Source: CAWIDU01 sp963835055
GTDB lineage: Bacteria; Patescibacteriota; Saccharimonadia; Saccharimonadales; UBA4665
Direction of reading: 5' to 3'
Length of the DNA: 64,000 nt
Assembly (NCBI GenBank): GCA_963835055.1
Contig: CAWIDU010000001.1
Location: 740,284 to 804,283 of the forward strand
Shown here piece by piece: positions 38,871-46,861 of the stretch. The notes beneath the pieces are model-generated. The model did not search any database. It was not told where the DNA came from and worked only from the letters and a program-made list of their open reading frames with translations. Made by a program: the position numbers and the translations under genes. How positions within the stretch are numbered: the first letter of the stretch is position 1; every line of letters begins with the position of its first letter.

Positions 38871-39903
38871 CTATTTATGGTGTTTGGCGGCGTGGTGCAA
38901 TAGGCGGCCAGTGTCAGCCACAACCTCGACCAGACGGTTGGAATAGCCCCATTCGTTGTCGTACCAAGCGACGACTTTCAGCATGTTGCCGCCGATGACG
39001 GCCGTCAGCTTGAGATCGACGATGGCGCTGTGGCTATTGCCGATGAAATCGCTACTGACTAGTTCCTCTTCGGTGACATCGAGAATACCTTGATAGTACG
39101 GCTCCTTGGCAGCTTTCTTGAAAGCGTCGTTGACCTCGTCGACCGACACTGGCTCGTTTGGTGATGATAACGAAGTCGCTGAGCGAGACGACTGGCGTTG
39201 GCACGCGGATGCTGAGGCCGCCGAAAATACCTTGCAGCGACGGCAGCGCTTGGGCAGCAGCAATCGAGGCGCCAGTGGTCGTCGGCACGATGTTCTCGGC
39301 AGCATTGCGAGCTTCACGCAGGTCTTTGGCCGGGGCGTCCTGCAGTTTCTGCGAGGCCGTGTAGCTGTGAACGGTGGTCATCATGGCCTTATCGATGCCG
39401 AAGTTAGCTTCGATAATACCGGCTACTGGCGTAATGCAGTTAGTGGTGCAAGAGGCGTTGCTGATAATGTCACTGGCTTCGGCTAGCTGGTCCTCGTTGA
39501 CGCCGAGAACAATGGTTGTAGCGCCTTCGCCCTTGGCTGGAGCGCTGAGGACGACTTTCTTGGCGCCAGCCTTGATGTGAGCCTGAGCCTTGGCCGGGTC
39601 GACGAAGAAGCCTGTTGACTCAATTACAACGTCAATCTTGTGTTCTTTCCAGGGCAACTTAACCGGATCCATCTCGGCCAGGACGGCAATGTGTTTCTTG
39701 TCGACGATAATGCCCTTCTCGTCGGAGCCCACCGATTTATGATAGGTACCGTAGTTGCTGTCGTGTTTCAGTAAATGGGCCAGCGTCTTGGTATCGGTTA
39801 GGTCATTGATAGCCACGATTTCCAGGTCGCTACGCTCGAAAGCCACCTTGAAGGCGTTGCGCCCGATTCGTCCGAAGCCATTAATCGCGATACGTGTCTT
39901 CAT
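38871..39903 (-). CDS. gap: Glyceraldehyde-3-phosphate dehydrogenase (frame interrupted)
   Basis: Glycolytic enzyme. INGFGRIGRNAFK binds NAD, SNASCTTNCITP carries the catalytic cysteine, and WYDNEWGYSNRLVEV ends the catalytic domain. One break near 39155 (VVSLSDFVIITK to EPVSVDEVNDAF). About 344 codons. ATG 39903 has a -10 TACAAT ten bases upstream and TTGCTA at 17-base spacing. Opens the operon with rpiB, rpe and the transketolase genes. Confidence 0.95.
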
Positions 39904-39913
39904 GCTTATCCTT

Positions 39914-39942
39914 ATTGTAAAAGGTCAGGCCGATGGTAGCAA
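39914..39942 (-). promoter_or_regulatory. gapdh operon promoter
   Basis: TTGCTA (39937-39942), 17-base spacer, TACAAT (39914-39919). It overlaps the end of the nudix gene, so the carbon operon can be transcribed separately; leader of about three bases. Confidence 0.6.
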
Positions 39943-40347
39943 ATTATTGTCACGAATGTAGCACAAAACTTCTTCGTGAACCTCGTATTTAATACTGGCG
40001 ATAGCGTCTTCGATGGACAGCCACTGGGATTGATCATGTTCGTTGCTAAGATTAACTTCAGTTTCTGAACTTCGTCCCACGAAGAAGAGTCGGCAAACAT
40101 TCAAATCCTGCCACATATTGGTTCTGGTATACACTAGCTGGAGGCTGCCCGGCTCAACGCTTAGGCCGGTCTCTTCCTTGATTTCGCGGCTAGCGGCCGC
40201 GGCAAAATCTTCACCGTCATCGACCTCACCGCCCGGCAAATCCCATTCCAGGGGTCGACGGCTGTCTGTCTTACTGCGGCGGACGATTAACAGCTTGTTA
40301 TCACTGCTTAACAAGACGCTCTTGGCGACAACTTTGGTTTTGATCAT
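39925..40347 (-). CDS. NUDIX hydrolase
   Basis: 140 residues with a complete Nudix box: GGEVDDGEDFAAAASREIKEETGL fits G-x5-E-x7-R-E-x2-E-E-x-G. It cleaves nucleoside diphosphate derivatives; the substrate is not evident. ATG 40347 is two bases after the pyrophosphatase stop, and pairing with pyrophosphatase fits a nucleotide clean-up role in which released pyrophosphate is removed. Confidence 0.92.
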   Translation of the reverse strand: MIKTKVVAKSVLLSSDNKLLIVRRSKTDSRRPLEWDLPGGEVDDGEDFAAAASREIKEETGLSVEPGSLQLVYTRTNMWQDLNVCRLFFVGRSSETEVNLSNEHDQSQWLSIEDAIASIKYEVHEEVLCYIRDNNLLPSA

Positions 40348-40349
40348 TA

Positions 40350-40877
40350 TTATTTTTTGTAGCGGGCAATTGATTCGGCAATGATTTTCTTGGCGTCATC
40401 AGTATCACCCCAGCCGAGAACCTTGGTGCTACCCGGTTTCTTGAGATCTTTGTAATGGGTGAAGTGCTCGCTGACCTGCTGCTGCCAGCGGGCGCCGAGG
40501 TCGCGCAAATGGCGGATATTATCACCGGTGTTGCGGTCATCGGCTGGCACCACCACAATCTTGTGATCGGCGTCGCCGTCATCTTCGAAATTCATAACAC
40601 CAATAATCTTGGCTTCCAGCCAAACGCCAGTCGGAATCGGCTCGGCGCAAACAATCAGAGTGTCCAATTCGTCACCGTCTTCGTCCAGGGTCTGCGGAAT
40701 GAAGCCATAGTTCGTCGGCTTGGCGTAAATCGCCGGCTCGACCCGGTCCAAGACGAAGGCCGCGCGCTTGCGGTCCCATTCGATTTTCAAAATACTGCCT
40801 TGCGGAATCTCCACGACGGTGTTGACTTTGCCGTCTTGGTAATCGCCGGGTTCCAGTACTTGGTTGAAATCAGCCAT
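40350..40877 (-). CDS. ppa: Inorganic pyrophosphatase
   Basis: Family I pyrophosphatase, 175 residues. The metal-binding signature DEDGDELD and YGFIPQT are clear; EIPQGSILKIEWDR is the usual N-terminal strand. AAAGGA lies before the ATG, and TACAAT (40905-40910) gives a leader of about 25 bases. The promoter overlaps the divergent flavin reductase promoter. Confidence 0.95.
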   Translation of the reverse strand: MADFNQVLEPGDYQDGKVNTVVEIPQGSILKIEWDRKRAAFVLDRVEPAIYAKPTNYGFIPQTLDEDGDELDTLIVCAEPIPTGVWLEAKIIGVMNFEDDGDADHKIVVVPADDRNTGDNIRHLRDLGARWQQQVSEHFTHYKDLKKPGSTKVLGWGDTDDAKKIIAESIARYKK

Positions 40878-40904
40878 CTGTTAGAATCCTTTCTTTCACC
40901 AGTT

Positions 40905-40914
40905 ATTGTACACT
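40905..40914. promoter_or_regulatory. Overlapping divergent -10 boxes (ppa and flavin reductase)
   Basis: Minus strand TACAAT (40905-40910) serves ppa; plus strand TACACT (40909-40914), six bases before ATG 40921, serves the reductase. They share two bases, so only one polymerase can open this site at a time. Confidence 0.5.
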
Positions 40915-40920
40915 ATCCGT

Positions 40921-41625
40921 ATGAAAGTTACCCTCGACCACACCCACGACGAAGCCGATAATATCCGGACCTTTTTCTTTCGGCCGGAGCAGCCGGTGCG
41001 CTTCACGGCCGGCCAGTTCGCCGAATGGACGCTGAAGCACCCGCATCCCGACGACCGCGGCAGCAAGCGCTGGTTTACCATTTCCTCTTCACCAACCGAA
41101 GAACTCGTGACCGTTACCACTAAGCACGCTGCTGACAAGGGCAGCTCTTTCAAGCACGCGCTCTTCCACCTGAAGCTCGGCGACGAAATTATCATGAGCG
41201 AACCGATGGGTGACTTCGTGCTGCCGAAACTGGTCCAAACGCCGCTGGTTTTCGTGGCAGGTGGAATCGGCGTTACACCATTCCACAGCATTCTGACCTG
41301 GCTAACAGCCACCGGCGAAGAGCGCCCAATCAAATTGTTATACGCTGTTCGCAACGAAGATGAAATCGTCTTCGAAGAAACTTTCGACAAAGCCGGCATT
41401 AAGCCGATTTACGTCGTCAGCGAGCCGTCGGATGCTTGGGGCGGCGAGCGCGGCCAACTCAGCGCCGAAATGATCCTCGGCCTCGAAAAACCGGATGAAA
41501 ATACGCTGGTCTACGTTTCCGGACCGGAGCCGATGGTCGAAAAACTCGAAAAAGACCTCAAAAAAGCTGGTCTAGGCAAAGAACAATTCGTTGGCGATTA
41601 TTTCCCGAATTACAGCGGCATTTAA
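40921..41625 (+). CDS. FAD-dependent ferredoxin/flavodoxin reductase-like oxidoreductase
   Basis: 234 residues: FAD-binding barrel with RWFTISSSP (the RxYS-type motif) and NAD(P)-binding domain with AGGIGVTPFHSIL and YVSGPEPMVEKL. No iron-sulphur, flavodoxin or globin domain is attached, so it needs a separate electron partner. The neighbouring thioredoxin reductase and glutaredoxin suggest a redox cluster. Stop codon shares a TTAA palindrome with trxB. Confidence 0.88.
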   Translation: MKVTLDHTHDEADNIRTFFFRPEQPVRFTAGQFAEWTLKHPHPDDRGSKRWFTISSSPTEELVTVTTKHAADKGSSFKHALFHLKLGDEIIMSEPMGDFVLPKLVQTPLVFVAGGIGVTPFHSILTWLTATGEERPIKLLYAVRNEDEIVFEETFDKAGIKPIYVVSEPSDAWGGERGQLSAEMILGLEKPDENTLVYVSGPEPMVEKLEKDLKKAGLGKEQFVGDYFPNYSGI

Positions 41626-42581
41626 TTCTGGACGGGGTGGGGGCGGCCCTCGAGGTATTCGCGGATTTTGAGGGCGGCAGTAGCGCCTTCGCCGGCGGCG
41701 CTAGCGATTTGCATGGTGGCGCCGCTTCGAATGTCGCCGGCCGCGAAGACGCCGGGCATGGCTGTCATAAGATTTAGGTCAGTTACCACGAAGCCGACGG
41801 GATCTAGTTTGACCGGCGTGCTTTTCAGGAATTGCGAATTGGGCATTAGACCGACGAAGACGAAGACGCCGTCGGTTGGAAATTCGACCTTTTTGCCATC
41901 CTGAGTGCCGATAACTTTGGTCACGGCATTGTTGGCGCCGACGATTTCGTCGGTGGCGGTACCGAGATGGACAGTGATTTTGCCGCTGTCGACCAACGGC
42001 TTGAGCTCGTCCTGCAAGACGTCACTGGCTTTGATTGTGGAGCGCACCAGCAGGTCGATGTGGCTGGCAAATTTGGTTAGGAAGAGCGTTTCCTGCAAGG
42101 CCGAATTGCCGCCGCCGACGACCACCAGTTTCTTGTCACGGTAGAAAGCGCCGTCGCAGGTGGCGCAGTAATGGACGCCGCGGGCATAGAACTCCGACTC
42201 GCCGGGCACGCCAATCTTCTTATAATCGCTGCCGGTGGCCACCAGTACGGCCTTGGCCCGCATCTCGCCCTCGGTGGTTTCTAGGCGTTTCCAGTCGCCA
42301 TCGTCATGAATGGCCGTGACTTCGCCGAGTTCGACAACCGCACCGAAGCGCTCGGCCTGCTTCTGGAGGGCGTCAGCTAGCGTCAAACCAGCCACGCCGT
42401 CCGGGAAACCAGGATAGTTGTCGATTTTGTCGGTGACGGCCGCCAGGCCCCCGACCACGCCGCGCTCGAATAATAAAGTGTCGATGTCTTCTCGGGTGGT
42501 GTAGATGGCCGCTGTCAGGGCGGCTGGGCCAGCGCCCACGACGATCACGTCATGTTGCGGAATGTCGGCTTTGTCAGGCAT
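41622..42581 (-). CDS. trxB: Thioredoxin reductase
   Basis: 319-residue NADPH-dependent flavoprotein. GAGPAALTAAIY binds FAD, CATCDGAFY is the redox-active disulphide, GGGNSALQE binds NADPH, and GVFAAGDIRSG ends the FAD domain. ATG 42581 follows TACAAT by eight bases with TTGGCC 16 bases before that, predicting a leaderless message. No thioredoxin gene is adjacent; a glutaredoxin-like gene lies just upstream on the same strand. Confidence 0.96.
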   Translation of the reverse strand: MPDKADIPQHDVIVVGAGPAALTAAIYTTREDIDTLLFERGVVGGLAAVTDKIDNYPGFPDGVAGLTLADALQKQAERFGAVVELGEVTAIHDDGDWKRLETTEGEMRAKAVLVATGSDYKKIGVPGESEFYARGVHYCATCDGAFYRDKKLVVVGGGNSALQETLFLTKFASHIDLLVRSTIKASDVLQDELKPLVDSGKITVHLGTATDEIVGANNAVTKVIGTQDGKKVEFPTDGVFVFVGLMPNSQFLKSTPVKLDPVGFVVTDLNLMTAMPGVFAAGDIRSGATMQIASAAGEGATAALKIREYLEGRPHPVQN

Positions 42582-42589
42582 AGGCTTCT

Positions 42590-42617
42590 ATTGTACCAGC
42601 AGTCTGGAGCCGGCCAA
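42590..42617 (-). promoter_or_regulatory. trxB promoter
   Basis: TTGGCC (42612-42617), 16-base spacer, TACAAT (42590-42595), eight bases before the ATG. Confidence 0.55.
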
Positions 42618-42625
42618 GTTTTAGA

Positions 42626-42874
42626 TTAGGCGACGGCGGGGGCTAGTTTGGCGAGGTTGTAGCCAACGATCACTTCTTGGCTGTCGTCGGTTTTGGTCAC
42701 AACGGTTACTGGCACGGTCAAGGCGCCACTGAGATTGTGGGCCTCGGCTTGGCGATGCGGGTGTTGATCGAGGTTAACCTCTTCGTAGGTCATACCCTTG
42801 GCGCCCAAGTATTTCTTAACCATCTGGCAGTAGCCGCAGGTGTTAGTAGTGAAGATAGTGATGCTTTTGACCAT
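42626..42874 (-). CDS. Glutaredoxin-like protein
   Basis: 82 residues from ATG 42874, chosen because AGAGGGG lies just upstream. TTNTCGYCQMVKKYL has the CxxC active site, LTVPVTVV the cis-proline loop; similar to NrdH/Grx-type proteins that may be reduced by thioredoxin reductase. A long, structured leader precedes it. Confidence 0.9.
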   Translation of the reverse strand: MVKSITIFTTNTCGYCQMVKKYLGAKGMTYEEVNLDQHPHRQAEAHNLSGALTVPVTVVTKTDDSQEVIVGYNLAKLAPAVA

Positions 42875-42892
42875 GTTGTTCCCCTCTTTAAG

Positions 42893-42944
42893 AGCGTCAG
42901 TCACCTCGCCGTGTCTCTCAGGTACGGCTATATTTTCCGACGCT
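42893..42944 (-). promoter_or_regulatory. Structured 5' leader of the glutaredoxin mRNA
   Basis: Between a promoter at 42994-43022 and the start codon lies a leader of about 113 bases. On the minus strand AGCGTC (42939-42944) pairs with GACGCT (42893-42898), enclosing GCCGT (42924-42928) pairing with ACGGC (42908-42912). CTCT-TAA-AGAG next to the start would cover the ribosome binding site. No known riboswitch class recognised. Confidence 0.45.
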
Positions 42945-42993
42945 TTTTTATTTTTATGTGCTCTAGTTCAGAACAATTCTGACTGTAAAAGAG

Positions 42994-43022
42994 ATTATAT
43001 ATAGCGCTTGAGTTAAAAGCAA
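42994..43022 (-). promoter_or_regulatory. Glutaredoxin promoter
   Basis: TTGCTT (43017-43022), 17-base spacer, perfect TATAAT (42994-42999). Start near 42987 gives the unusually long leader. Confidence 0.6.
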
Positions 43023-43058
43023 GGCACTATATATTGTGCTTTTTACGCCAAAGTCCCT

Positions 43059-43601
43059 TTAATCGATTTTCGTCACCGTGACGTCGAAAACCAGGTCGGC
43101 GTTGGCCGGAATATTGGAGCCGCTAGGTGGACTGGCGCCGTAGGCTAGGGCCGCCGGGATCAGCAGCCGGCGGGTGCCGCCGACTTTCATGCCGGGGATA
43201 CCTTGCGACCAGCCAGCGATGACTTGGCTGAGTGAGAAAGTTTGCGGGCCGCCATGGTCGACCGAGGCGTCGAAGATAACGCCGCTGCTCATCAGGGCGC
43301 CGGTGTAATCGGCGGTGATGGTGTCGCCGGCTTTGACGGTGGCGCCGGTGCCGGCCGTGGTGTCGGTGGCCTGGAGCTGGGTTTGTGGTGTACTGGTGGG
43401 TGTGAAATTCTGCATTTTGGTTCCTGCTAATGATGTTTGATTAGTACCGGTTGTGGGGGGCTTCGTCGTTGCGCTAGTGGACTTACTGGTGTTGTGCTGC
43501 TGGACCAAGCTGTAGATGACGGCGATGGTCAAGGCTGACGACGTCAGCAGGAAGAGCCCGGCACCAAAAGCCGCGAATGTTCGGTCCCGTTTGCGTGTCA
43601 T
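43059..43601 (-). CDS. Membrane-anchored FKBP-type peptidyl-prolyl isomerase
   Basis: 180 residues: basic start, one membrane helix (about 10-31), a Thr/Ser/Gln-rich linker to about residue 80, then an FKBP domain with VIFDASVDHGGPQTFSLSQVI, GWSQGIPGMKVGG and LIPAALAYG. No lipobox cysteine, so it is held by the helix and would fold proteins outside the cell. ATG 43601 follows a perfect TATAAT by seven bases (leaderless). Confidence 0.92.
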   Translation of the reverse strand: MTRKRDRTFAAFGAGLFLLTSSALTIAVIYSLVQQHNTSKSTSATTKPPTTGTNQTSLAGTKMQNFTPTSTPQTQLQATDTTAGTGATVKAGDTITADYTGALMSSGVIFDASVDHGGPQTFSLSQVIAGWSQGIPGMKVGGTRRLLIPAALAYGASPPSGSNIPANADLVFDVTVTKID

Positions 43602-43608
43602 AAGGATT

Positions 43609-43614
43609 ATTATA
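43609..43614 (-). promoter_or_regulatory. -10 box of the FKBP gene
   Basis: TATAAT seven bases before the ATG at 43601; no good -35 box seen. Confidence 0.5.
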
Positions 43615-43643
43615 ACCTAACGGACGGTTTGGTGCATGGCTTC

Positions 43644-46190
43644 TTAGATCCGCTCGGCGCCGAGTTTAGCCTTAGCGGCGTCGGCGATCTTGTCAAGGAC
43701 GGCCGAAACTTGCTTGTCGGTCAACGTTCGGTTTTGACCAGTGATATTGATACGAAAAGTAATATTTTTGTGCTTGTCGCCGTCTTTTTGGAAAATATCT
43801 ACCGGCTCCAGCTGTACCAGCGTGTCATCGGGCGCATTGACGCCCAGCTCGCGGCCGATGAAATCCTGGACGGCGGCGTAAACCAGTTTGGCCGGTAGCC
43901 GCAGTGTCATATCTTGGCTGACTTTCGGGAAGCGCGGCAAGTTCTGGTAGTCGGCCACGCTTGAACTAGGTATGGCCGACAAGAAAAATTCGAAACCGGC
44001 AGAGTAGTCCGGCAATTTCAAGGCTTGACGGACGCTGGCCCGGTATTCGCCGACCACGCCGACAATCTTATCTTTGTCATAAATCACCGCCGACCGTTGG
44101 GGCTCGTAAGGCCGCAGCATTTGCTTGGTCAGTGGCGCGCTAGCGGCTTTGACTTGGCTCAAAGGCACTACTCGATAAGTCGGCCAGAGGCTGGCCAGCC
44201 CTAGCAGCTCAGTCAAATAATATTTCGCCTGGTAGTAAGCGGCACCGGCGTATTGGCGAGCGGCGAGCTTGGGATTGGCGGCGAAAACCAGCGCCAGGCG
44301 CTCGAATTCCAGCGGTAAACCGTCCTTGTCCAGCTCGCGACTGCTGTGGGCTTTGCCCAGCTCGAACAGCGTGAACTCGTCATAACCGGCTTTGAGATTG
44401 GGATGAACTTTTTCCAACAGGCTGGGTGTCAGGCTCAAGCGATAATACTGCAGATCGGGGCTGAGGGCGTTGGCCACCTGGAAAGCCTGGGCCTTGTCCT
44501 GGCCAACTTTCTGCAAAAGGTCGCCGTGGACGAAGCTGTAGGTCAGCAGCTCGTTGGCGCCGGCTTTGGCCAGCCGCCGCCGGATGTCGGCTTTCTGCGT
44601 CAGGGGCGCATCCTTTGGCGCCGGCGTCAAGTCGCGCTTTGGCAGCTCCAAAGGTAAATGGTCGTAGCCGTACAACCGGCCAATTTCTTCGACGATGTCT
44701 TCGGGCAGCTCGATGTCGGTCCGCCAGAAAGGCGCCGTAATCGTCAACTTGTCAGCCTTGGCAATAATCTTGAATTCGACATTTTCCAATAACTTCTTCA
44801 TGTCAGCGGCTTTTAATTTCAATCCCAGGCGGGTATTGATGAAATCAACTGAAACGCTGACCGACGGATGCAAGGCATTGCGGCTAAGCACTGAGCGGCC
44901 CAAATGATTATCGTCAATTACCGGCCCGGCCACTTGGCCGCCAGCCAATTCTTGTATATCAGCGGCGATTTTGGCCAACACGGCCAGGTTTTGCAGCGGA
45001 CTTTGGCCTTTGGTGAAGCGCGTCACGGCATCAGTGAACAGCCCCTGCGCCATGGCCGTCCGCCGGATGGAATACATATCGAAATTGGCACACTCCAGAA
45101 TAATATTCTTGGTGCCGTTGTCGACTTCGGTGTCGGCACCGCCCATGACACCGCCTAGGCCAATCAATTGCTTATCGGTGGCGATCATAACGGCCTCGGG
45201 ACGCGGTTCGATTTCCTTGCCGCTCAGTAACTTCAACTTTTCGCGCGGTTTCGGCCGGCGGACCACGATGGCAGCTTGCTTGCCACTAATCGCCTTAACT
45301 TTGTCATAATCGTAGGCGTGCAGCGGCTGGCCGGTTTGCAGCATCCAGAAATTGGTCAGGTCGACGACGTTGTTAATCGGCCGGATACCAGCCTCGGTCA
45401 GCCCGATTTGCAACCAGACTGGGCTGGGCTTAACCGTAATGCTGCTCATAGTAACGGCCGTGAAGCGCGGCACCAACTTCGGTAACTCATTAGTTACGGT
45501 CAGCGGTAACTTTGTAGCTCCGATGGCGGGAAACTTCGGCTGCCGATTATCCAGATACCAAGCCGGGCTGGCGAAAGGCTGACCTTGAATGCCGGCTATT
45601 TCTCGCGCCACTCCCAAAAGGCCGAAACAATCCGGCCGGTGGGTGAACATCTTGTTCTCGATATCGATCACTGCTTCATCAGTCAATTTATAGGCTTCGA
45701 TGAAAGTCGTTCCGGGTTTGGCGTCAGCGTCGACTTCCAGAATGCCACTGTGGTCGTCGCCCAGGCCCAGCTCCTTGAGGCTGGCCAACATACCGTTGCT
45801 TTTCTTGCCACGAATGTCGCGTGCTGCCAAGATGAATGGCTCGTCGGTGTCAATGCTGCTGGGAACGGTGCTGCCCGGCGGCAACCAGGCCGCTAGCAAG
45901 CCAGCTCGCACATTCGGCGCGCCGCAAACGACCTGCACCAGGCCATCCTTACCGCGCTCGACTTTCTTCATCGCTTTGCCATCATCGACTCGGCACAAAC
46001 TCAAGTGATCAGAGCCTTCGAGCTTTTCGCATTTCACAACTTTGACGATAAGAACTCCTTTGAACTTCTCGCCGAAAGGTACAACCTCCTCAACCGCGCC
46101 CAGCTGCGCACCGATTTTCTCGACCAACTTATCTGTTGCCGGCAAATCAGACTTTAGCAGTTCCTGAAGTGAGTTGAGGCCAACCTTCAT
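43644..46190 (-). CDS. pheT: Phenylalanyl-tRNA synthetase beta subunit
   Basis: 848 residues, intact. Order: tRNA-binding EMAP-like domain with an insertion (GVLIVKVVKCEKLEGSDHLSLCRVDDGK), B3/4 editing domain, B5 domains, catalytic-like core (EEIGRLYGYDHLP) and the C-terminal FDX-ACB anticodon domain (LPRFPKVSQDMTLRLP). Forms the alpha2-beta2 enzyme with PheS. Separated from pheS by two small genes, all on one strand with overlaps or short gaps. Confidence 0.97.
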   Translation of the reverse strand: MKVGLNSLQELLKSDLPATDKLVEKIGAQLGAVEEVVPFGEKFKGVLIVKVVKCEKLEGSDHLSLCRVDDGKAMKKVERGKDGLVQVVCGAPNVRAGLLAAWLPPGSTVPSSIDTDEPFILAARDIRGKKSNGMLASLKELGLGDDHSGILEVDADAKPGTTFIEAYKLTDEAVIDIENKMFTHRPDCFGLLGVAREIAGIQGQPFASPAWYLDNRQPKFPAIGATKLPLTVTNELPKLVPRFTAVTMSSITVKPSPVWLQIGLTEAGIRPINNVVDLTNFWMLQTGQPLHAYDYDKVKAISGKQAAIVVRRPKPREKLKLLSGKEIEPRPEAVMIATDKQLIGLGGVMGGADTEVDNGTKNIILECANFDMYSIRRTAMAQGLFTDAVTRFTKGQSPLQNLAVLAKIAADIQELAGGQVAGPVIDDNHLGRSVLSRNALHPSVSVSVDFINTRLGLKLKAADMKKLLENVEFKIIAKADKLTITAPFWRTDIELPEDIVEEIGRLYGYDHLPLELPKRDLTPAPKDAPLTQKADIRRRLAKAGANELLTYSFVHGDLLQKVGQDKAQAFQVANALSPDLQYYRLSLTPSLLEKVHPNLKAGYDEFTLFELGKAHSSRELDKDGLPLEFERLALVFAANPKLAARQYAGAAYYQAKYYLTELLGLASLWPTYRVVPLSQVKAASAPLTKQMLRPYEPQRSAVIYDKDKIVGVVGEYRASVRQALKLPDYSAGFEFFLSAIPSSSVADYQNLPRFPKVSQDMTLRLPAKLVYAAVQDFIGRELGVNAPDDTLVQLEPVDIFQKDGDKHKNITFRINITGQNRTLTDKQVSAVLDKIADAAKAKLGAERI

Positions 46191-46200
46191 GCCAACTGCC

Positions 46201-46527
46201 TCATCGGTTTCTCCTGGCTGCCAGGGCGTATTGCATGAAATAATTTTCGACTTTGGAGGCGTCGGCTAGTTGGTCGTCGAAAAACAAGCGCAAATATTGA
46301 TCCTTGGCGCGCAAAACTTCTTTGGCACGCGGCGACTTATGTGCCACCAGCCCCTCGGTTGTGGCGTCAAACAGATCAAGCGCTCGGCTCAGTGCGCCGT
46401 CGAAGCGTGGCATATCGTGAGCCTGCCAGGCCTTGATCGACCGGCCGACTTCCGAGCCGATATTGCCCATTTGCTCCTGAATAGTTAGCCGTTGCCAGCG
46501 CTGGCGATCAATTTGATAGTTACTCAT
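46201..46527 (-). CDS. Conserved small protein between pheS and pheT
   Basis: 108 residues from ATG 46527 (the frame extends four codons further, into the gene upstream). Helical and soluble, with QEQMGNIGSEVGRSIKAW and AKDQYLRLFFDD. From memory, similar proteins occur in this position in other CPR genomes, but no function is known. It overlaps the DUF5674 gene by eight bases and ends ten bases before pheT, so it belongs to the phe operon. Confidence 0.7.
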   Translation of the reverse strand: MSNYQIDRQRWQRLTIQEQMGNIGSEVGRSIKAWQAHDMPRFDGALSRALDLFDATTEGLVAHKSPRAKEVLRAKDQYLRLFFDDQLADASKVENYFMQYALAARRNR

Positions 46528-46861
46528 GAACCACCTCACCGACGATGGCTACGATTTGAGTCCTGATTTCGGATGACTCCACATCACGCGACTGATTATT
46601 CTGGCGCGGGCGAATATTAATCATCGAATCATACTCAATAAATTTATCCGTGCTGAATTCTTCGGGATAAAGGTTAATCCCCCAGAGATCGGTTTGTTGA
46701 GAACCGTTTTCCAGCAACCACTGTTCCTCGTCAACGTGCATTTCGGCATCGACCACTAATAATCTCTGACGAATATCGACAACAGCTTTGACGAGCGGAT
46801 CATACATCTTCTCAGCCATTGTTCGCAGCTCAACCAGCGAAATTTTAGCAACCTGTTTCAT
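46520..46861 (-). CDS. DUF5674 family protein
   Basis: 113 residues. The core VKAVVDIRQRLLVVDAEMHVDEE, GSQQTDLWGINLYP and SMINIRPRQNNQSRDVE matches my memory of DUF5674, a small family of unknown function. ATG 46861 overlaps the pheS stop as ATGA. Its position between pheS and pheT suggests a link to phenylalanyl-tRNA synthetase, which is inference only. Confidence 0.75.
   Translation of the reverse strand: MKQVAKISLVELRTMAEKMYDPLVKAVVDIRQRLLVVDAEMHVDEEQWLLENGSQQTDLWGINLYPEEFSTDKFIEYDSMINIRPRQNNQSRDVESSEIRTQIVAIVGEVVHE

Noticed and set aside
42900..42930. CTGAGA in the glutaredoxin leader, reminiscent of a TPP riboswitch
   Set aside because: The rest of the TPP core and the second conserved arm are missing, and the gene is not thiamine-related.
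42893..42960. Plus-strand hairpin followed by T-run resembling a terminator
   Set aside because: No plus-strand gene ends nearby; the stem is better explained as part of the minus-strand glutaredoxin leader.
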